Shown: in pieces, positions 22,531-34,197 of the stretch
How the letters are laid out: each line of letters begins with the position of its first letter
Numbering within the stretch: the first letter of the stretch is position 1
Assembly (NCBI GenBank): GCA_021432605.1
Contig: MU271156.1
Location: 310,001 to 374,000 of the forward strand
Origin: Coniochaeta sp. PMI_546
Taxonomy: Eukaryota; Ascomycota; Sordariomycetes; Coniochaetales; Coniochaetaceae
Length of the DNA stretch: 64,000 bases
Direction: 5' to 3'
Notes under the pieces: generated by a model
Database searches by the model: none
Told to the model about the DNA's origin: nothing
What the model saw: the letters and a program-made list of their open reading frames with translations, nothing else
Program-made: the position numbers and the translations under genes

Positions 22531-22767
22531 TCAAGGCCAACATATTGTATTATCTACATCCTGAGTAAAGAGGCAACCTTGGACCGTCTGAATCGTAGAG
22601 ACTGTTGGCCGAAGGCAGTTGAACTTCGGTGCCAGTGAAATACACATCTGCTGCTTAGCTGCAGCTTGTTCGGCTGCGTGTAAGACGTCATCAGATGCCG
22701 TCTTGTCTAGGAGACTATTGAGTATCAAAGCCTGTATGTCGAGCTGGAGGTAGCCTTCTTGCATCAT
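22531..22767 (-). pseudogene. Possible fragment of a fungal transcription-factor middle region
   Basis: A 78-codon frame reads like a protein helix bundle: DDVLHAAEQAAAKQQMC, then RPTVSTIQTVQGCLFTQ. The latter resembles the motif (RPSLSTVQALLLLS type) of the fungal_trans middle homology region found in Zn2Cys6 regulators. No zinc cluster, start region or convincing exon junctions are present nearby, and the next frame downstream (22253-22543) does not obviously continue it. I treat it as a possible relic; it could also be an exon of an unrecognised small gene or chance. Confidence 0.2.
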
Positions 22768-22976
22768 CGATGCCTGGACATAATCTCATTGAACTTTTCA
22801 ACCGAATTTCTGGGTGCGTCACATATCAAGAACACGGCTGAAGAATGTGCTGCCAGCATGCTTTAGCACGACTCGACTGCTCCGTGAATGGCGGAATGAT
22901 TGTCTCTCTAGTCATTGTTACCTACGAGAGACACTGTTCCCAATCCTACCTGTGGTCTCGAGCCGCCTTTTAGACT

Positions 22977-24522
22977 TCAGGCTGCGCTCTGATCCACATC
23001 CGGCGAGAACAGACTGTTCAAATCCCACATCTGTTCTATATTGAAGCTTGATTCATGGGCTCCTACATGATGGACATTCGCGATATCAGTCAACAGCCCT
23101 GGCCGCGCCAAGAGCGGTTCATCCCTATCGCTGGACAAACGGAAATTAGTGTTGCCTTCGTGTCCAGCACCCTCATTAATCGTGAGCGACAGATCATCTT
23201 CCGGGTGGGGAAAGTATCGTGGCACTTGTGCCATTGTAGCTTGTGCTGCTTATATTTGTTAGCATCTACACTCTTGAAAGTACATATACTCTGTGGACAT
23301 TACCTGGTAGCGTCCCGCCATCATTGTTAGAGTGCGAGTGTGATCCAGTCTCCATGCGCGTGTTGAGAATAACAGCACCAGGTGCAGAGTCAGCCTGCGA
23401 TGCAGACGGGGAAGGATCGTTAGCCTGCAGTCTCGAGTTCCATTCATCCACGATAGCATCATGTCCCTCTCGAAGCGTTGCGAGAATCAGTTGGCTGTCG
23501 TCCCTCAGAGATGATGTTACAAGTCCATTGGCTTGTAATATTCTCATCAAAACAAACATTCCCTCATCAGCCAAATAATCATTAAAGGCAGAGAGGGCCG
23601 CTTCCAGATTGCCCTCCACGTAGGGCGACCGTGGCCTTGGCTCGAACCCGGGAAAGAGTATGTCGAAGATGAAGAACCATTGATCTTCTAAACTTAGGGT
23701 TCGAGGAACAGGCTTGTCTAGCTTCGCTTTCTGATCCCTGTCGACTCCTTCAATGATTTCGTGACGCGGCAAGCACCTATTTGCTTCTGCATGTGTCCGT
23801 AACTCTGCTTCACTCCTGAACCTGTCCTTGCAGCACAAACAGTGTATCGGCTGCTCGTGATAGCGGCGAAGATGTTGCTTGACGTATTGTATCTTGGTTA
23901 TTCTTATTTTGTAGCATTCACGATGCTTTGGGGGATCCTTCTTTGCGAATGGACAGGCCAAATGCCGGCGGGACTTTCCGAGTGACTTATCGTTTTGCGA
24001 TCGCTTATTCGAACCTCCCTGGCCTGATCCGTCTTTATCTTCCTTTTCATTGGCATTGGCGCCGGGTTTTCTCTTTGTTCCTCGGTGGCCGGCGCCAGTT
24101 GGGAGCCCTGGTGATGTTCTGGCACTCGCTGTGGTCGGACTGTTCGCACTGCTGGAGCTTCCACTGGCAGGTTCTGCACCTCCATTGTTCGCATGCTGGT
24201 TCCATGACTGGAAATCAAGCAATACTTGTTGTAGAATGAATGGATGAGCTGAAAGAAGAGGGTGTGTGTCTTCCTGGCTGCCATATCGTGAAGTAGGTAT
24301 TCTTAATGAGTGCCCTAATTTTGCCAGCGGCATGATGATAGTCTCATCCTCTTCGTCGTCGTCAGAAGATTCCGATCCATCGTCATCTTGAGCTGATCCT
24401 CCTTGATGTGACTTGCGTGCAGGTATAGTTTGGGGCTCATCAGCATCCTGAGCCTTTAGAGTGAGACGATTGAGCGTGGTATTCAAAATCTCAAATTCAT
24501 CCGACGTGCGAAAACTAGCCAT
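22977..24522 (-). CDS. Zinc-finger protein with acidic N-terminus, uncharacterised fungal family
   Basis: 495-residue probable nuclear protein. Exons 23304-24522 and 22977-23245; the 58-base intron starts GTAATG, has a GCTAACA branch site and ends GCAG, joining TLPG-type sequence to AQATMAQVPRYF. An acidic block (SESSDDDEEDE) precedes a Ser/Thr/Gly-rich basic linker with KRKPG and NKRSQND. The zinc-binding region reads HLACPFAKKDP, then YVKQHLRRYHEQPIHCLCC, then AELRTHAEANRC: paired Cys/His suggest two linked C2H2-like fingers. Such CPFxKxxP...H proteins are abundant and poorly studied in Pezizomycotina. A conserved block LSLEDQWFFIFDILFPG follows. Whether it binds DNA, RNA or protein is not known. 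The ATG at 24520-24522 is the first in frame. Confidence 0.8.
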
Positions 24523-24947
24523 CGCTTGAAGTGTGTATATGTCAAGACGATGAAGGTATCAAATGAAATAACACTGTAGTGAAAATTTCGTGATATGAAG
24601 GGAAGGAAGGCATCTGTCAATTTGGAGGAAGCTCTCAAAGCTGTGTGGCGGTCTGAAGCGCACAACTGCCATAGGAAGTGTGCGCTTACCCCACGATCGT
24701 TTCGCCAGCCCGTGCGCGTTATTGCCAGCCAGATCATTCTGGGACATGGCATAAAGCCTACCCTTATGCCATCCTGTGCGTCAAGGATAAAACAGGCAAG
24801 AGGTTGGGCACTTAAAGCTGATGCTAGGGGTTCAGCAGACAGCTCTCGGGAGCGTATAAATACTGAGAGTAGAAGCAAGCAAGGCTGGTCTGCCTTCAGC
24901 GAACCCTAGCCGACTCTCATCACTACAATTGACACCGACTCTGAACC
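24523..24947. promoter_or_regulatory. Divergent promoter region
   Basis: 425 bases between the divergent zinc-finger gene and the small unknown gene. A TATA-like TATAAATA lies at 24855-24862, 86 bases before the plus-strand ATG. Confidence 0.5.
24855..24862 (+). promoter_or_regulatory. TATA-like box of the 89-residue protein gene
   Basis: TATAAATA on the plus strand, 86 bases before the ATG at 24948. Clear TATA boxes are uncommon in fungal housekeeping promoters and are often associated with inducible genes. Confidence 0.45.
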
Positions 24948-25296
24948 ATGTCGACTCCATTCGTATGCCCTTCCGCTAGGTTGAGAGACTATGAGCAGTG
25001 AGTGATGGTCCTCAATCACTCTTCAAGTATAGTGCATAGTAAAGGAGTCGCGTGTTGTCTTGAGCACCACTGACAGCACTACGTGTGACAGCGCTTGGCA
25101 GACTCGACGACCCAAACCGCCAGCTGTGCTTCTAGAAGAATACAAGACGTCCGACCTTGCTGCAGGCCCCCTCTCAGCCAGGTTGGAGACACTTGCAGCC
25201 AGAACCCCCATGGAAATCGCTGCGAGTCATCAAGGCACCATGGAGCAATTAAATGAGAAGATGGTGGCGTTGATCAATGTAATCAATAAAGGATGA
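24948..25296 (+). CDS. Small protein of unknown function (89 residues)
   Basis: Two exons, 24948-24997 and 25077-25296; the 79-base intron has GTGAGT donor and CTGACAG branch/acceptor. Splicing keeps the frame open from MSTPFVCPSARLRDYE into HTTCDSAWQTRRPKPP and on to the helical tail MEQLNEKMVALINVINKG. There is no signal peptide or membrane segment. The second half is predicted by eye to be amphipathic helix. I recognise no family. The combination of TATA box, in-frame start and good intron supports a real gene. Confidence 0.6.
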
Positions 25297-25630
25297 GCAT
25301 GCGATTCTGGTCAAGGATTGTCATCGGGGTCTTGAAAGTTACTTCGGATGACTAAGGTAGATGTGAAGGGGTACCTTTCTACTACCACAGTAGGTAGTCC
25401 TCGAAGTGGTACCTTAGGTACCTAGTGTACTCGATGGATCCACTAGCGATCGGCGCTAAGCCCTGGCATAGCATATCTAGATCATTTAAAGTAATAAGCG
25501 AGCGAAGTAAAATCAACGTCACTGTTGTCGCCTTCGAATTTCAGAGTAACCTTTTCTCCTGCACGAGCGCGTAATCTTCTCGCAAAACTGGACAACAGCA
25601 AACGCGAACTGCATACTACAAGAAGACAGT
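25297..25630. other. Intergenic stretch with TACC/TTAGG palindromes
   Basis: 334 bases containing a cluster of GGTACC and TAGGTA words, including a palindrome at 25409-25423, ahead of the RPAP1-like gene. Confidence 0.6.
25409..25423. repeat. GGTACCTTAGGTACC palindrome
   Basis: Short intergenic palindrome of a type that recurs at 44636-44668 in this window. Related words (GTACCTTTC, TAGGTAGTCC) surround it. Confidence 0.6.
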
Positions 25631-26947
25631 ATGGACCTTATCTTAGATGTCAAGGAGAAAGACGTCAGCAATGTCAAGGCACCATCTCTGCCAACTCTAA
25701 CGCCTGGCAATACAGGCTTTCCAGAGCACAAGAAGCGAAACAGGCCATCGGCCTTCAAACAACAGCGCCAGTCCGCCGCTGGCTCAAAGGCACCAGGGCC
25801 CAATCTCCAGTCTTCACTCTCCCAGGGTACCGTAGTTTCAAAAAGCAATGATCCCGCTGCCGACGAACGACAAAAGATCGACCTTGAGAACAAAGCACGG
25901 CTAGAGTCCATGTCGCAGGACGAGATAGCAGAGGCGCAACAAGAACTTCTGAACGAACTTGATCCGTCGATATTACAGATGCTGCTGAGACGAGCTAATT
26001 TGGACGAGGCTAGAGGAAGCAAGGATCCTTTTGCTGTCAGCACAGTAACACCAGACGTATCAACGCCGGCCAAGCCCGACCATCATGTACCTGCCACGAC
26101 ATCAGTCGAAGACACCTTGTCAATGACGCCACCAGCCGAGGCCAGCAATCCTAATGACAGTGGCACCAGTGCGCCAACTGAACTACCAAAGAAGAAAGTC
26201 ACATTCGACGAAGATACAGCGCCACCAGAGCCATCAGCCGACCTCTTCATCTCCAGTACCCAACCCCATTCCCAAACACATGCCGATACCCATACCCACG
26301 ACCACGACCACAACACAACACACTTTCCCCCCGGGCCCTCAGCACCCGACCTCGACCCCTCAGACCCTGATTTCCTCGCGAACCTCCACACAAAATACTT
26401 CCCCAACCTCCCCGCCGACCCAGCCAAACTAGCCTGGATGGCGCCCATCCCCACCGCCAACTCCCCCGCCGACCTCGATTCCCCCTACCACCCCTCTCAA
26501 TCCTCCCTCCCCGTCTCCGCCCTCCGCTTCGACTTCAAGGGCCGCCTCATACCGCCCCGTCTTGCTCGCCAGATCCCCTCCTCCGCTGGCCTGCACCACC
26601 ACGCCGAGGCACCCGAGGCAGCGGGGTATACTATCCCCGAGCTGGCGAGGTTGGCGCGGAGCGCTGTGCCCGCGCAACGGTGTATTGCTTACCAGACGTT
26701 GGGGAGGCTGCTGTTCCGGCTTGGTAAGGGGGAGTGGGGGGTTGGTGAGGGCGGACGAGACGGGGAGGAAGACGATCTCGCGTTCAGTATCTGGAGACTT
26801 GTCAAGGCGGGATATGTCATTGAAAGCCTGGAGGAGGCTGCTTCGGTCGAGGAGGGCGCTGGACATCGCGGTGCCAGGGCATATGCTATCGAGGCTTTGT
26901 GGTTGTTCGAGAAAGGTGGCTGGAAGGAGAAGTGGAGAGGCCTATGA
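25631..26947 (+). CDS. RPAP1-like RNA polymerase II assembly factor (Rba50 homologue)
   Basis: 438-residue single-exon protein. RPAP1/Rba50 proteins help assemble and import RNA polymerase II. The RPAP1 N-terminal motif is clear near residues 85-120: NKARLESMSQDEIAEAQQEL followed by LDPSILQMLLRRAN. The RPAP1 C-terminal motif begins near residue 295: LRFDFKGRLIPP followed by YTIPELARLARSAVPAQR and a repeat-like helical block. Between them is a low-complexity linker with a His/Thr tract (HTHDHDHN). Fungal members are short, lacking the long C-terminal half of animal RPAP1, and this length fits. Start ATG at 25631 (MDLILDVKEKD) is the first in frame. The 3' half is strikingly C-rich on the coding strand. 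Confidence 0.85.
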   Translation: MDLILDVKEKDVSNVKAPSLPTLTPGNTGFPEHKKRNRPSAFKQQRQSAAGSKAPGPNLQSSLSQGTVVSKSNDPAADERQKIDLENKARLESMSQDEIAEAQQELLNELDPSILQMLLRRANLDEARGSKDPFAVSTVTPDVSTPAKPDHHVPATTSVEDTLSMTPPAEASNPNDSGTSAPTELPKKKVTFDEDTAPPEPSADLFISSTQPHSQTHADTHTHDHDHNTTHFPPGPSAPDLDPSDPDFLANLHTKYFPNLPADPAKLAWMAPIPTANSPADLDSPYHPSQSSLPVSALRFDFKGRLIPPRLARQIPSSAGLHHHAEAPEAAGYTIPELARLARSAVPAQRCIAYQTLGRLLFRLGKGEWGVGEGGRDGEEDDLAFSIWRLVKAGYVIESLEEAASVEEGAGHRGARAYAIEALWLFEKGGWKEKWRGL

Positions 26948-27400
26948 GACCTGGCGTAGGATAGGAAAGAAGGCATCATTGAGTCGCTGCCTGATGCACG
27001 ATTAGATGCGGTTCTTTGGGCATATATGTCCAAATATATTAGGATGGCAATGTACAAAGAAGACCTTGACAGCGGATGGACATTGGGTGCTGTGATCATA
27101 AGATAGTCCTATTCACCAAGACGATGAGATACCCAATAGATCAACCCAGCACCAACTGCTAGCAAACCACAAACGAATATCAAAGCAAGATGTTCAGGAA
27201 TGTGGCAATTGCAGATATATATCATTATCGGCGCCAGACTATGCCTCATCAATAGTAGACACAGAAAGAGACAGTGATCCATGCTGAAGGAAAAAAATCC
27301 TTCGACTTCAAAAACAGAAACAAAACAGAAAACCGCGCGCATCTGGTATCCCAGTCCCTAGCCAAAACCCCCTAAACAAGCCGTGCCAACCCTTCTATGC
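26948..27400. other. Convergent 3' region RPAP1-like / SMC4
   Basis: 453 bases holding two 3' untranslated regions; nothing else recognised. Confidence 0.5.
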
Positions 27401-30400
27401 TCACCTCAGCGGTAACATTGTGGTCTCCCCAGCCTGCATCCTCTGCTGCTGCTGCTGGTGTTGCTGCTGGCCACCTCTCCTGTGAATAAAATCCCTGTTA
27501 TCAATCGTAACACTCTTCGTCATATGATTGACCTTGTACACGCCCACCAGCCTAGCTGCAAGCTCAAACATGTTGTTCCGGAGTGAAATAACGATGAACT
27601 GAGCATTCTTAGTCCGTTCCTTGATGTAGTTCGCCACGATGGACACCTGTGTTTTACCGTGTTGTCAGTCACACAGCTCTGCAAAACCAGGTATACGTTA
27701 AACAGCGGAAGAGGGCCAACTCACATTCCTGAAATCCAACGCAGCATCAATCTCGTCCATGACATAGAGCGGCGTCGGCTTGAAGTGATGCAGCGCAAAC
27801 ACCAGCGCCAAAGAGCTCAACGTCTTCTCGCCACCAGACAAGTTGCTGATATTCTTCCAGCTCTTCTTGGGCGGCATGACGGAGAACAGGATTCCCTCGC
27901 TGAAAGGATCGAGCGAGTCGACCAATTCTAGCTCGGCATTACCGCCCATGGTGATCATCTGGTACATCTCCTTGAGTCGGAGGGAGATGGTGGAAAAGCC
28001 CTCCATGAAGCCCTCGAGCCGCAAGCGGCGCAGGTCATCGCACCGCTTCTTAGCAGCATCGCGCTGGGCGACGGCGCTGGCAAGGTCCGACGAGCGGGCG
28101 GCGTGCTCTTCCACGCGGCGGCGGTACTCGGCTAGAACACCGAGGTCGACACTGGCTTTGGATGTCTTCTCTTCCAGCGCCGCGATCTCGCCTTTGAGGG
28201 CCTCCTTGCTCATGTCGGCCAGCTCGTCCTTCGTGTACCGCGGGATCTCGAGTGGACTGGACCCATCAGTTGGGGTTACCGTCTCGTCAGCCTCGGCAGC
28301 CGCCTCTTCAGCAGGCGGTTCCACCTCCGCTGGCGCGTTTTCTGTCTCGTCATCGATATCCATGGCGTACTCATCCTGCTCCCTGACCTCCTTCTTGACC
28401 CTCGTGGCAGCGCCCCTCTCCAAATCCTTGATATCCTGTAACCTCAGCTTCCCAAGCTTAGCCTCCCAGTGCTGCAACCTCTTCTGATTGTCCAGCAAGA
28501 CCTTATGGTTCTCCTCCAGTTTATGCTTCATCTCCTCCTCCTCAGCCTTGGTAGCATTCAGCTCACTCGTCTTCTCATCAAGCTCAGCCTTCAACTCCGC
28601 GAGCTCCGCCTTCTTGACCTCGAGTGCCTCCTTTGCCTGCTCGACGCGAGTGGTGAAGTCCTCTGCCTTGTCACCCTGGCTCTGGATTTCTTCCTCCAGG
28701 TGCTCCAGCTCGCGTACCGCGGCCTCGAGTTCCTTGGTCGCTTTGGCATGTTCTTTCTCAAGCTTGACCTTCTGCTTCTCGGCTTTAGCTTTCTTCACTT
28801 CGGCCTTGGAGGTCTCCTCGTTTTGATTTGCGATCTCTTCCTTTAGGGAATCGATCTTGGCCCGCTGAGCGCGCAGTTTCTCACCGCCTACTTCCATAAT
28901 CTTGTCTTGAAGAACCTTGATCTCCTCCTCGACAGTAGAGGTCTCGCCGTGCAGCTTTTCAACCTCCTTGTTCAGCTTGGCGATCTCCTTCTGCAGAACG
29001 GCAATGCGGTTGTCGTCCGTCTGGGATGGCTGGTGCTCCTTGCTGAGCTCCTTGATGCGGCGCTGCGCGTCGGTGAGATTCTTCTCTGCGCTGCCTATTT
29101 CTAAGTTGAGCTTCTGCATTTGCGTCTCGAGCTGGGGGATCTGATCCTTGAGGTACCGGAGGCGAGTCTCCAGCTCGCGCTGGTGGTCCTGGAATTCCTG
29201 AAACCTCTGCTCGAGTGTGTCGCGGTCGACTTCGAGCTTTCCTACTTGATCCTTATTTGTGTCGGCGACCAGTTTAGACGACATGAGGCCCTTCTTCACT
29301 GTCGATCCTCCACCGGACATGGTACCAGACTTGTCGATCAGTTCGCCGTCGAGGGTGACGACACGCCAGCGCTTGGCACCGTAGGCGATACGGTTAGCCT
29401 GAGCCAGGTCCTTCGCCACAAGAGTGTCCTGGAGTGCGTGGTAGAATGCTGGGCGAAACTTGTCTTCCTTCGCCTTAACTAGATCGAAGAGACGCGGTGC
29501 ATTCTCAGGGGTCTGAATGGCCGACATATCCCGAACACGGAGCTTGTCAAGACAGATAAAGTTACCTCGTCCAAGGTTCGTCTTGCGCAGGTACTCGATG
29601 CACTGCTGACCGGCCTCGACCGTGTCCGTGACAAAGTTATCTAGTGCACCGCACGCAGTCGAGATAGCAACGTCGTACTTTTGGTCAATGGCGCCGAGAT
29701 TGCCCAGCCGGCCATGAAATCCATCAATACGACCAGACTCCTTCATGCGCATGAGAGCAGTAAGCACATTGCCCTGCGTCTGGGTAGCAGACAGACTCGA
29801 CCTCGCCTCGTCGGCCTTCTGCCTGGCATTAGATAGCTGAGAACGGAGTTTGGGCTCGTCCTGCGCTAGCTTTTGGAGTTCAGCCTCAACCTTCTTGGCT
29901 TCCTTTTCGAGCTTGGCCTTCTCGGCTTGGTGTGTCTTTAGCTCTTCAAGCTTGGCTAGCCGTCCTTCCTTGATAGAAGCCATCTTGGCTTGCATTTCCT
30001 CCAGCGCGACGGCGCCAGCGTTAGCCTTCTCCTGAAGGATGGTCATTTCGCTCTCGGCAACGGCGATGGCTGACTGCTTCTGGTTTATCTTCTCGTTCCA
30101 TGGCTCAAGCGACTTCTGCTTTGCAGCGATCTTGTCGGAGAAGGCCTGCGTTTTGCCTTTGAGACTGTCGCGGATCTTGGCCAATTCGGCATCTTCGACC
30201 TCGATCTGCTTTTCGAGTGCAGCAATCTCCTCAGCTCGAGACTCGATCTCCTCAGTGCACTGCTCGATGGTCTGACCAGCCTCGGCGGCCGTGGTCTCTG
30301 CGTTGGCGATTGATTTCTCCAGCTTCTTCCGCTTGTCGTTGAGGAACTTCCGCTTCTCGTCAAATTTGACACGCTCCTGTTCAAATTTGGCCATCTCTTT

Positions 30401-31977
30401 GACTAGAGCCTGGGTCTCCTTCTCTTGTGCTTCGTACTCCTTGCTCCCCTTGCTGAACGCCTTGCCGAGCTGCTTGATAATCTGCTCGCTCCCGGCGTGC
30501 TTCTCCAGCTCAGCGTCAAGCTGCGCCTGCATCTGGGCGTTGGCTTCCTCTGTAACGATGAGATTGTCCTCGCACTCGCTGATATAAAGCTGGTAGAGAG
30601 CAGCTTGCTTCATAACCAACTCGTTCTCATCCTTAACATAGGCGAGGGCCTTATCCTTTTTGTCCTCGAGGCTGTTCTTCTCCTTCTCAACGTGCTGCAC
30701 TCGTCCGCTCTTCTCAAGGCAAATCTCGTTGAGCGTTTCAACCTCAGTGGCAGATTCTTCAATGGGTGCCTTGTATTTGGATGTGCCGATAATGTCCTCG
30801 AGATACTCGAGCAGTCCGTCCTCGTGCTCGTTGCCGGCTTTGGGCTTCATCTGGGCGATTGACTCGACTTCACCTTGCAGGATGAGGAAGCGCTTATGGT
30901 CGAGGTCCACGCCCCGATCCTTGAGGAGAGTGGTGACTGTGGTGAAGTTGGAGGTCTTGCCATTGATGTAGTAGGCGCTCGAGTTATTCTTGAAGGCCTT
31001 TCGGGAAATGACGAGATCCGAATTCGGAATCACTTCGGGGGTGCCACCGGGCTATAGACACTGTCAGCACTTGCAATATCACGTATAGTTGTGGAAGTAC
31101 GTACCACGTCCATGACCTCCTGGAAATGCACCGCGACCTCGCAGTGATCCAGGTCCGGGTACTGGGCCGAGTTGTGAATCAGAGCAGAGATCTTGCCCTG
31201 CCTCATCTTACTCGCGCGGAAGCCAAACACGAACAACAGCGAATCGATGACATTCGACTTTCCCGAACCATTAGGTCCAACTACCGACGAGAACGAGGCG
31301 TGAAACGGTCCAACTTCTTGACGTCCTGCATAACTCTTGAAGTTTGTCAGGATGAGATACGTGATCACGATACGCGCTTTTGGTCCGGTGTTCTCCACAA
31401 CCGGCACATTCATAGTGCGTGACTTGAGTACGATGTCCATCGGCTTCTCTAGAATGGTGTCCATGGCTTTGACAGGTTTCGTAGCTGCCAGAAGCGTCTC
31501 GTCCACGGACCGTGGCTGCTCATTGATCGCGGAAGCTGTGATGTCCCCCAGCGGCGTGGCCTCCAGCTGTGAGGTTTCCGGTGACATGGAGGCCTTGGGT
31601 GTGAGGAGTGGTGGTGCCAGATCAGGTGTCGCGGCTTTGGATGCGCGGGGCGCGACGCTCTTGCGCTTCCTGGGAGAGGCCTTCTTGGCAGGTTCTTCTT
31701 GGTCTGCTACCATAGTGCTCTGCTCGGGATCGAGGATCTCACTGGCTTCGGTAGGCGCAATACTCTTCTTCGGGCGCCCGGGACGTTTTTTAGGTGTTGC
31801 CGGGGCGTCGATTGTCTTCCTCCTCGTCTGTCGTCGTGGACTAACGGGTGCTGCGGGCGCGAAGTCATCCTCGCTTTCATCGGCTGGGTTCTGAGGTGCG
31901 TCGCCCATCTCGTCGTCAGAGTCGATGATTACTGTGCGCCTGGTGGCAGCGACGCGCCGTGATTGTCGCGTGGACAT
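27401..31977 (-). CDS. SMC4: Condensin subunit SMC4
   Basis: 1481-residue ATPase of the condensin complex, which compacts mitotic chromosomes together with SMC2. Exons 31105-31977, 27725-31051 and 27401-27646; both introns (53 and 78 bases) are phase 0 with GTACGT and GTGAGT donors. A basic, disordered N-terminal tail precedes the head: Walker A GPNGSGKS at about residues 234-241. A long coiled coil leads to the hinge (GRLGNLGAIDQKYDVAIS) and back; the signature LSGGEKTLSSLALVFALHH and Walker B YVMDEIDAALD close the ATPase head. The last intron interrupts ALDFRN/VSIVANYIKERT. A C-terminal Gln/His-rich tail (HQQQQQRMQ) is unusual but harmless-looking. SMC4 rather than SMC1-3 is indicated by the N-terminal extension and NNSSAYYING. 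Confidence 0.96.
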
Positions 31978-32383
31978 GGTTGGGCTGTGGGTATATGGAA
32001 ACTAAAATAGACAGCAAAAAGGAAGGACAAGAGATGGCGTCTGACCGCCTAAAACTGTATGTTTGGTTATCTGGTCTGCGGAGGTTTGTCGCGACAGAAC
32101 TTGATTGAGGTGCTGATGCTGCACTGTTGCTCCTTCCCCCACTGTTGACTTTTGGGAGTTTGTAAACAAAGGTGGAGCCGCTCAATTCGTCGCGTCGCGG
32201 ACAGCCGCGTTTCAACGTACTGCACGCTTATAGCGATAATTGGGGTCGCCTATCTTTGTTTCATGTAACGAGTTCAAGTATCGTTAAACCGAGCTATCAA
32301 CGTTTCCCCTTCCACGACCTCAACCTTGGAGACCTGCTGACACCACAACCTTTGATACAGCTACATTCTGAGCGCAACCGAAG
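31978..32383. promoter_or_regulatory. Shared divergent promoter SMC4 / ELYS-like gene
   Basis: 406 bases between two divergent starts. Both proteins act on mitotic chromatin or nuclear envelope, so shared cell-cycle control is plausible; no consensus cell-cycle box was identified with confidence. Confidence 0.5.
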
Positions 32384-33496
32384 ATGATCGACTATTCCCA
32401 ATTCCACGCCATATTCCCTGGTCAAGGTCCCACGCCGTATAGCAACAAAGACGTACAGGAGATCGAAACCTTGCGCAAGAGCTTCAATGGCGTGCTCTTC
32501 ATCGACCGGGTCCTGAAGGCGCTGAGCATTGGTGAAGGTACACTTGCTACAAAAGTCACTTCCATAGCTAGAGCACCTCCTAACTTATCCGCTGTACAGG
32601 CAAGACATACCCTCCCAAAGGCGACAATGGCCTCAGAAGCCTCCACAAGCACATTTGCGAGAGCAAGGTATCGGCGCATCACAAGCTATCAGTCTTCTAC
32701 TACCTGCTTCTCGACTACGACCTCGTCCGCGGCATGAAGTCGCAGCTAGCTGAGGAGTTTGCCGCTACTTCTGGGCTACCGGGGAAGTATCAGATTCTGA
32801 TGCGGGGTCTCTGGCATATGGACCGTAAGGAATTCAAGGTCGGTCACATCTCCTAATTTCTTTCGCATATGTCCTCAGACTAAACAGGCTCTGTAGTTCG
32901 CCCTCGAGTACCTCGCCCACCCCTCTCTCCCCTCCGAGTTTGCCGACGAGATAGTCACCGTTCTAGTGCGCCACGCCAAGGACAACGACTACAGTCTACC
33001 TCTAGCCTACTACCACACAACCCAGCCCGTCTTCAAGACCTCCGAAGCTCTGGACCTCCTATTCGGCGCCTTGGTACACACAAGTATTACTGAATCCCTG
33101 TTCTTCAGCCGCAAATACCCAGAACACACAAGGCGACTTCTGTTCGAGAAGCTCGTCTCCACGGTGCTCGAAGAGCAGAGCATCGGTGGCGCGAGAAGTA
33201 AGGAGCTCGTCAGCTTGCCGCTGGATGGCTTTGAGGAGACGTGGTTCCAGGAGTACTTGACAGATGGTGAAGGAAGCAAGCTCAAGCTGGCAGCTTCGAC
33301 AGTGGAGACGAGGCAGATCATCACTGGCCGGCACCGTGGTCAGATTCGCATTAGAGGTTCGGATGAGAATGGTCCAGCTGCCAGATCTGCCCGTTCCCTC
33401 AGGGCTGGTCGTTGGTTAGTACATCTCAGTTTTTCTTGTCGATGGTCATTGCACTTTCCACTTGTGTCTTCAACCGCCTATCCTTGGAAAAGATGA
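32384..33496 (+). CDS. ELYS-like nuclear pore protein
   Basis: 330-residue protein resembling the ELYS-like domain (Schizosaccharomyces ely5 and the helical domain of animal ELYS/MEL-28), a component linked to the Nup107-160 nuclear pore complex. Exons 32384-32537, 32600-32838 and 32897-33496; introns have GTACAC/TACAG with a CCTAAC branch site, and GTCGGT/TGTAG. Spliced, the domain reads [19 protein letters not shown], then [12 protein letters not shown], then [20 protein letters not shown]. The C-terminus is ambiguous: a GTTAGT donor at about 33414 could remove the last residues and end the protein shortly after SLRAGR; either way the ELYS domain is complete. No DNA-binding AT-hook tail is present. 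Confidence 0.8.
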
Positions 33497-34197
33497 GGGT
33501 TGCTCTCGGATTTTCTGTTTAAATATGCGTTTTCTATTTGTTCCATGCTCAAACATCTCGAGTTGTCGACTAACCTCAAGTTCAATTCAGATCACTATGT
33601 TAGCATACCCGGGTTGGGGTGGAATTGGATCGTAACTGATTTACAGGGATAAGGCATAGCGACGGCGTTACGGATGGCTTCACGGGCTATGGAATACATA
33701 ATCCTCCACATTAACTGCATCTTTTATGAAGAAACTGATCGACGGGCTATTTCGAGACTGCCGACGCCTAGTCTGTTCCGTTAGTGACAAACCCAGCATA
33801 TATTTTTCGAGCAACCTTAGTCGTTTCGCATTCTACTTACGCTCGTCTTCTTTATTGGCCTCTTGTGCTGACACTGTTATTGTCTTTGACAAACTCATTG
33901 TAGTACGAGACGGCATAATCATTGTTCAGTATGAAGTGCAACAATGGCGTTCACTTCAAAGATCGTCATCGCGTATCAAAGAAGCCGCGTCCACAGTGGC
34001 ATCACGGAAAGATTCAGGGGTGTATTTAAACCAGCAGCAGCTAGGTCCTGCACCGACCATCTGAGGTGGCCTCATCTCTGCAGATTCTCTTGTCCCATCT
34101 TGGTCTTACATAAAGCTTAACTTCCTCCGCCTGACTACGAAACTTTATCGCCCCAAACCACACAGGATTAGTTACACGTAACGATCAACAAGCAACC
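33497..34197. other. Intergenic stretch
   Basis: 701 bases between two plus-strand genes; contains the promoter of the single-pass membrane protein. Short frames only. Confidence 0.5.
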
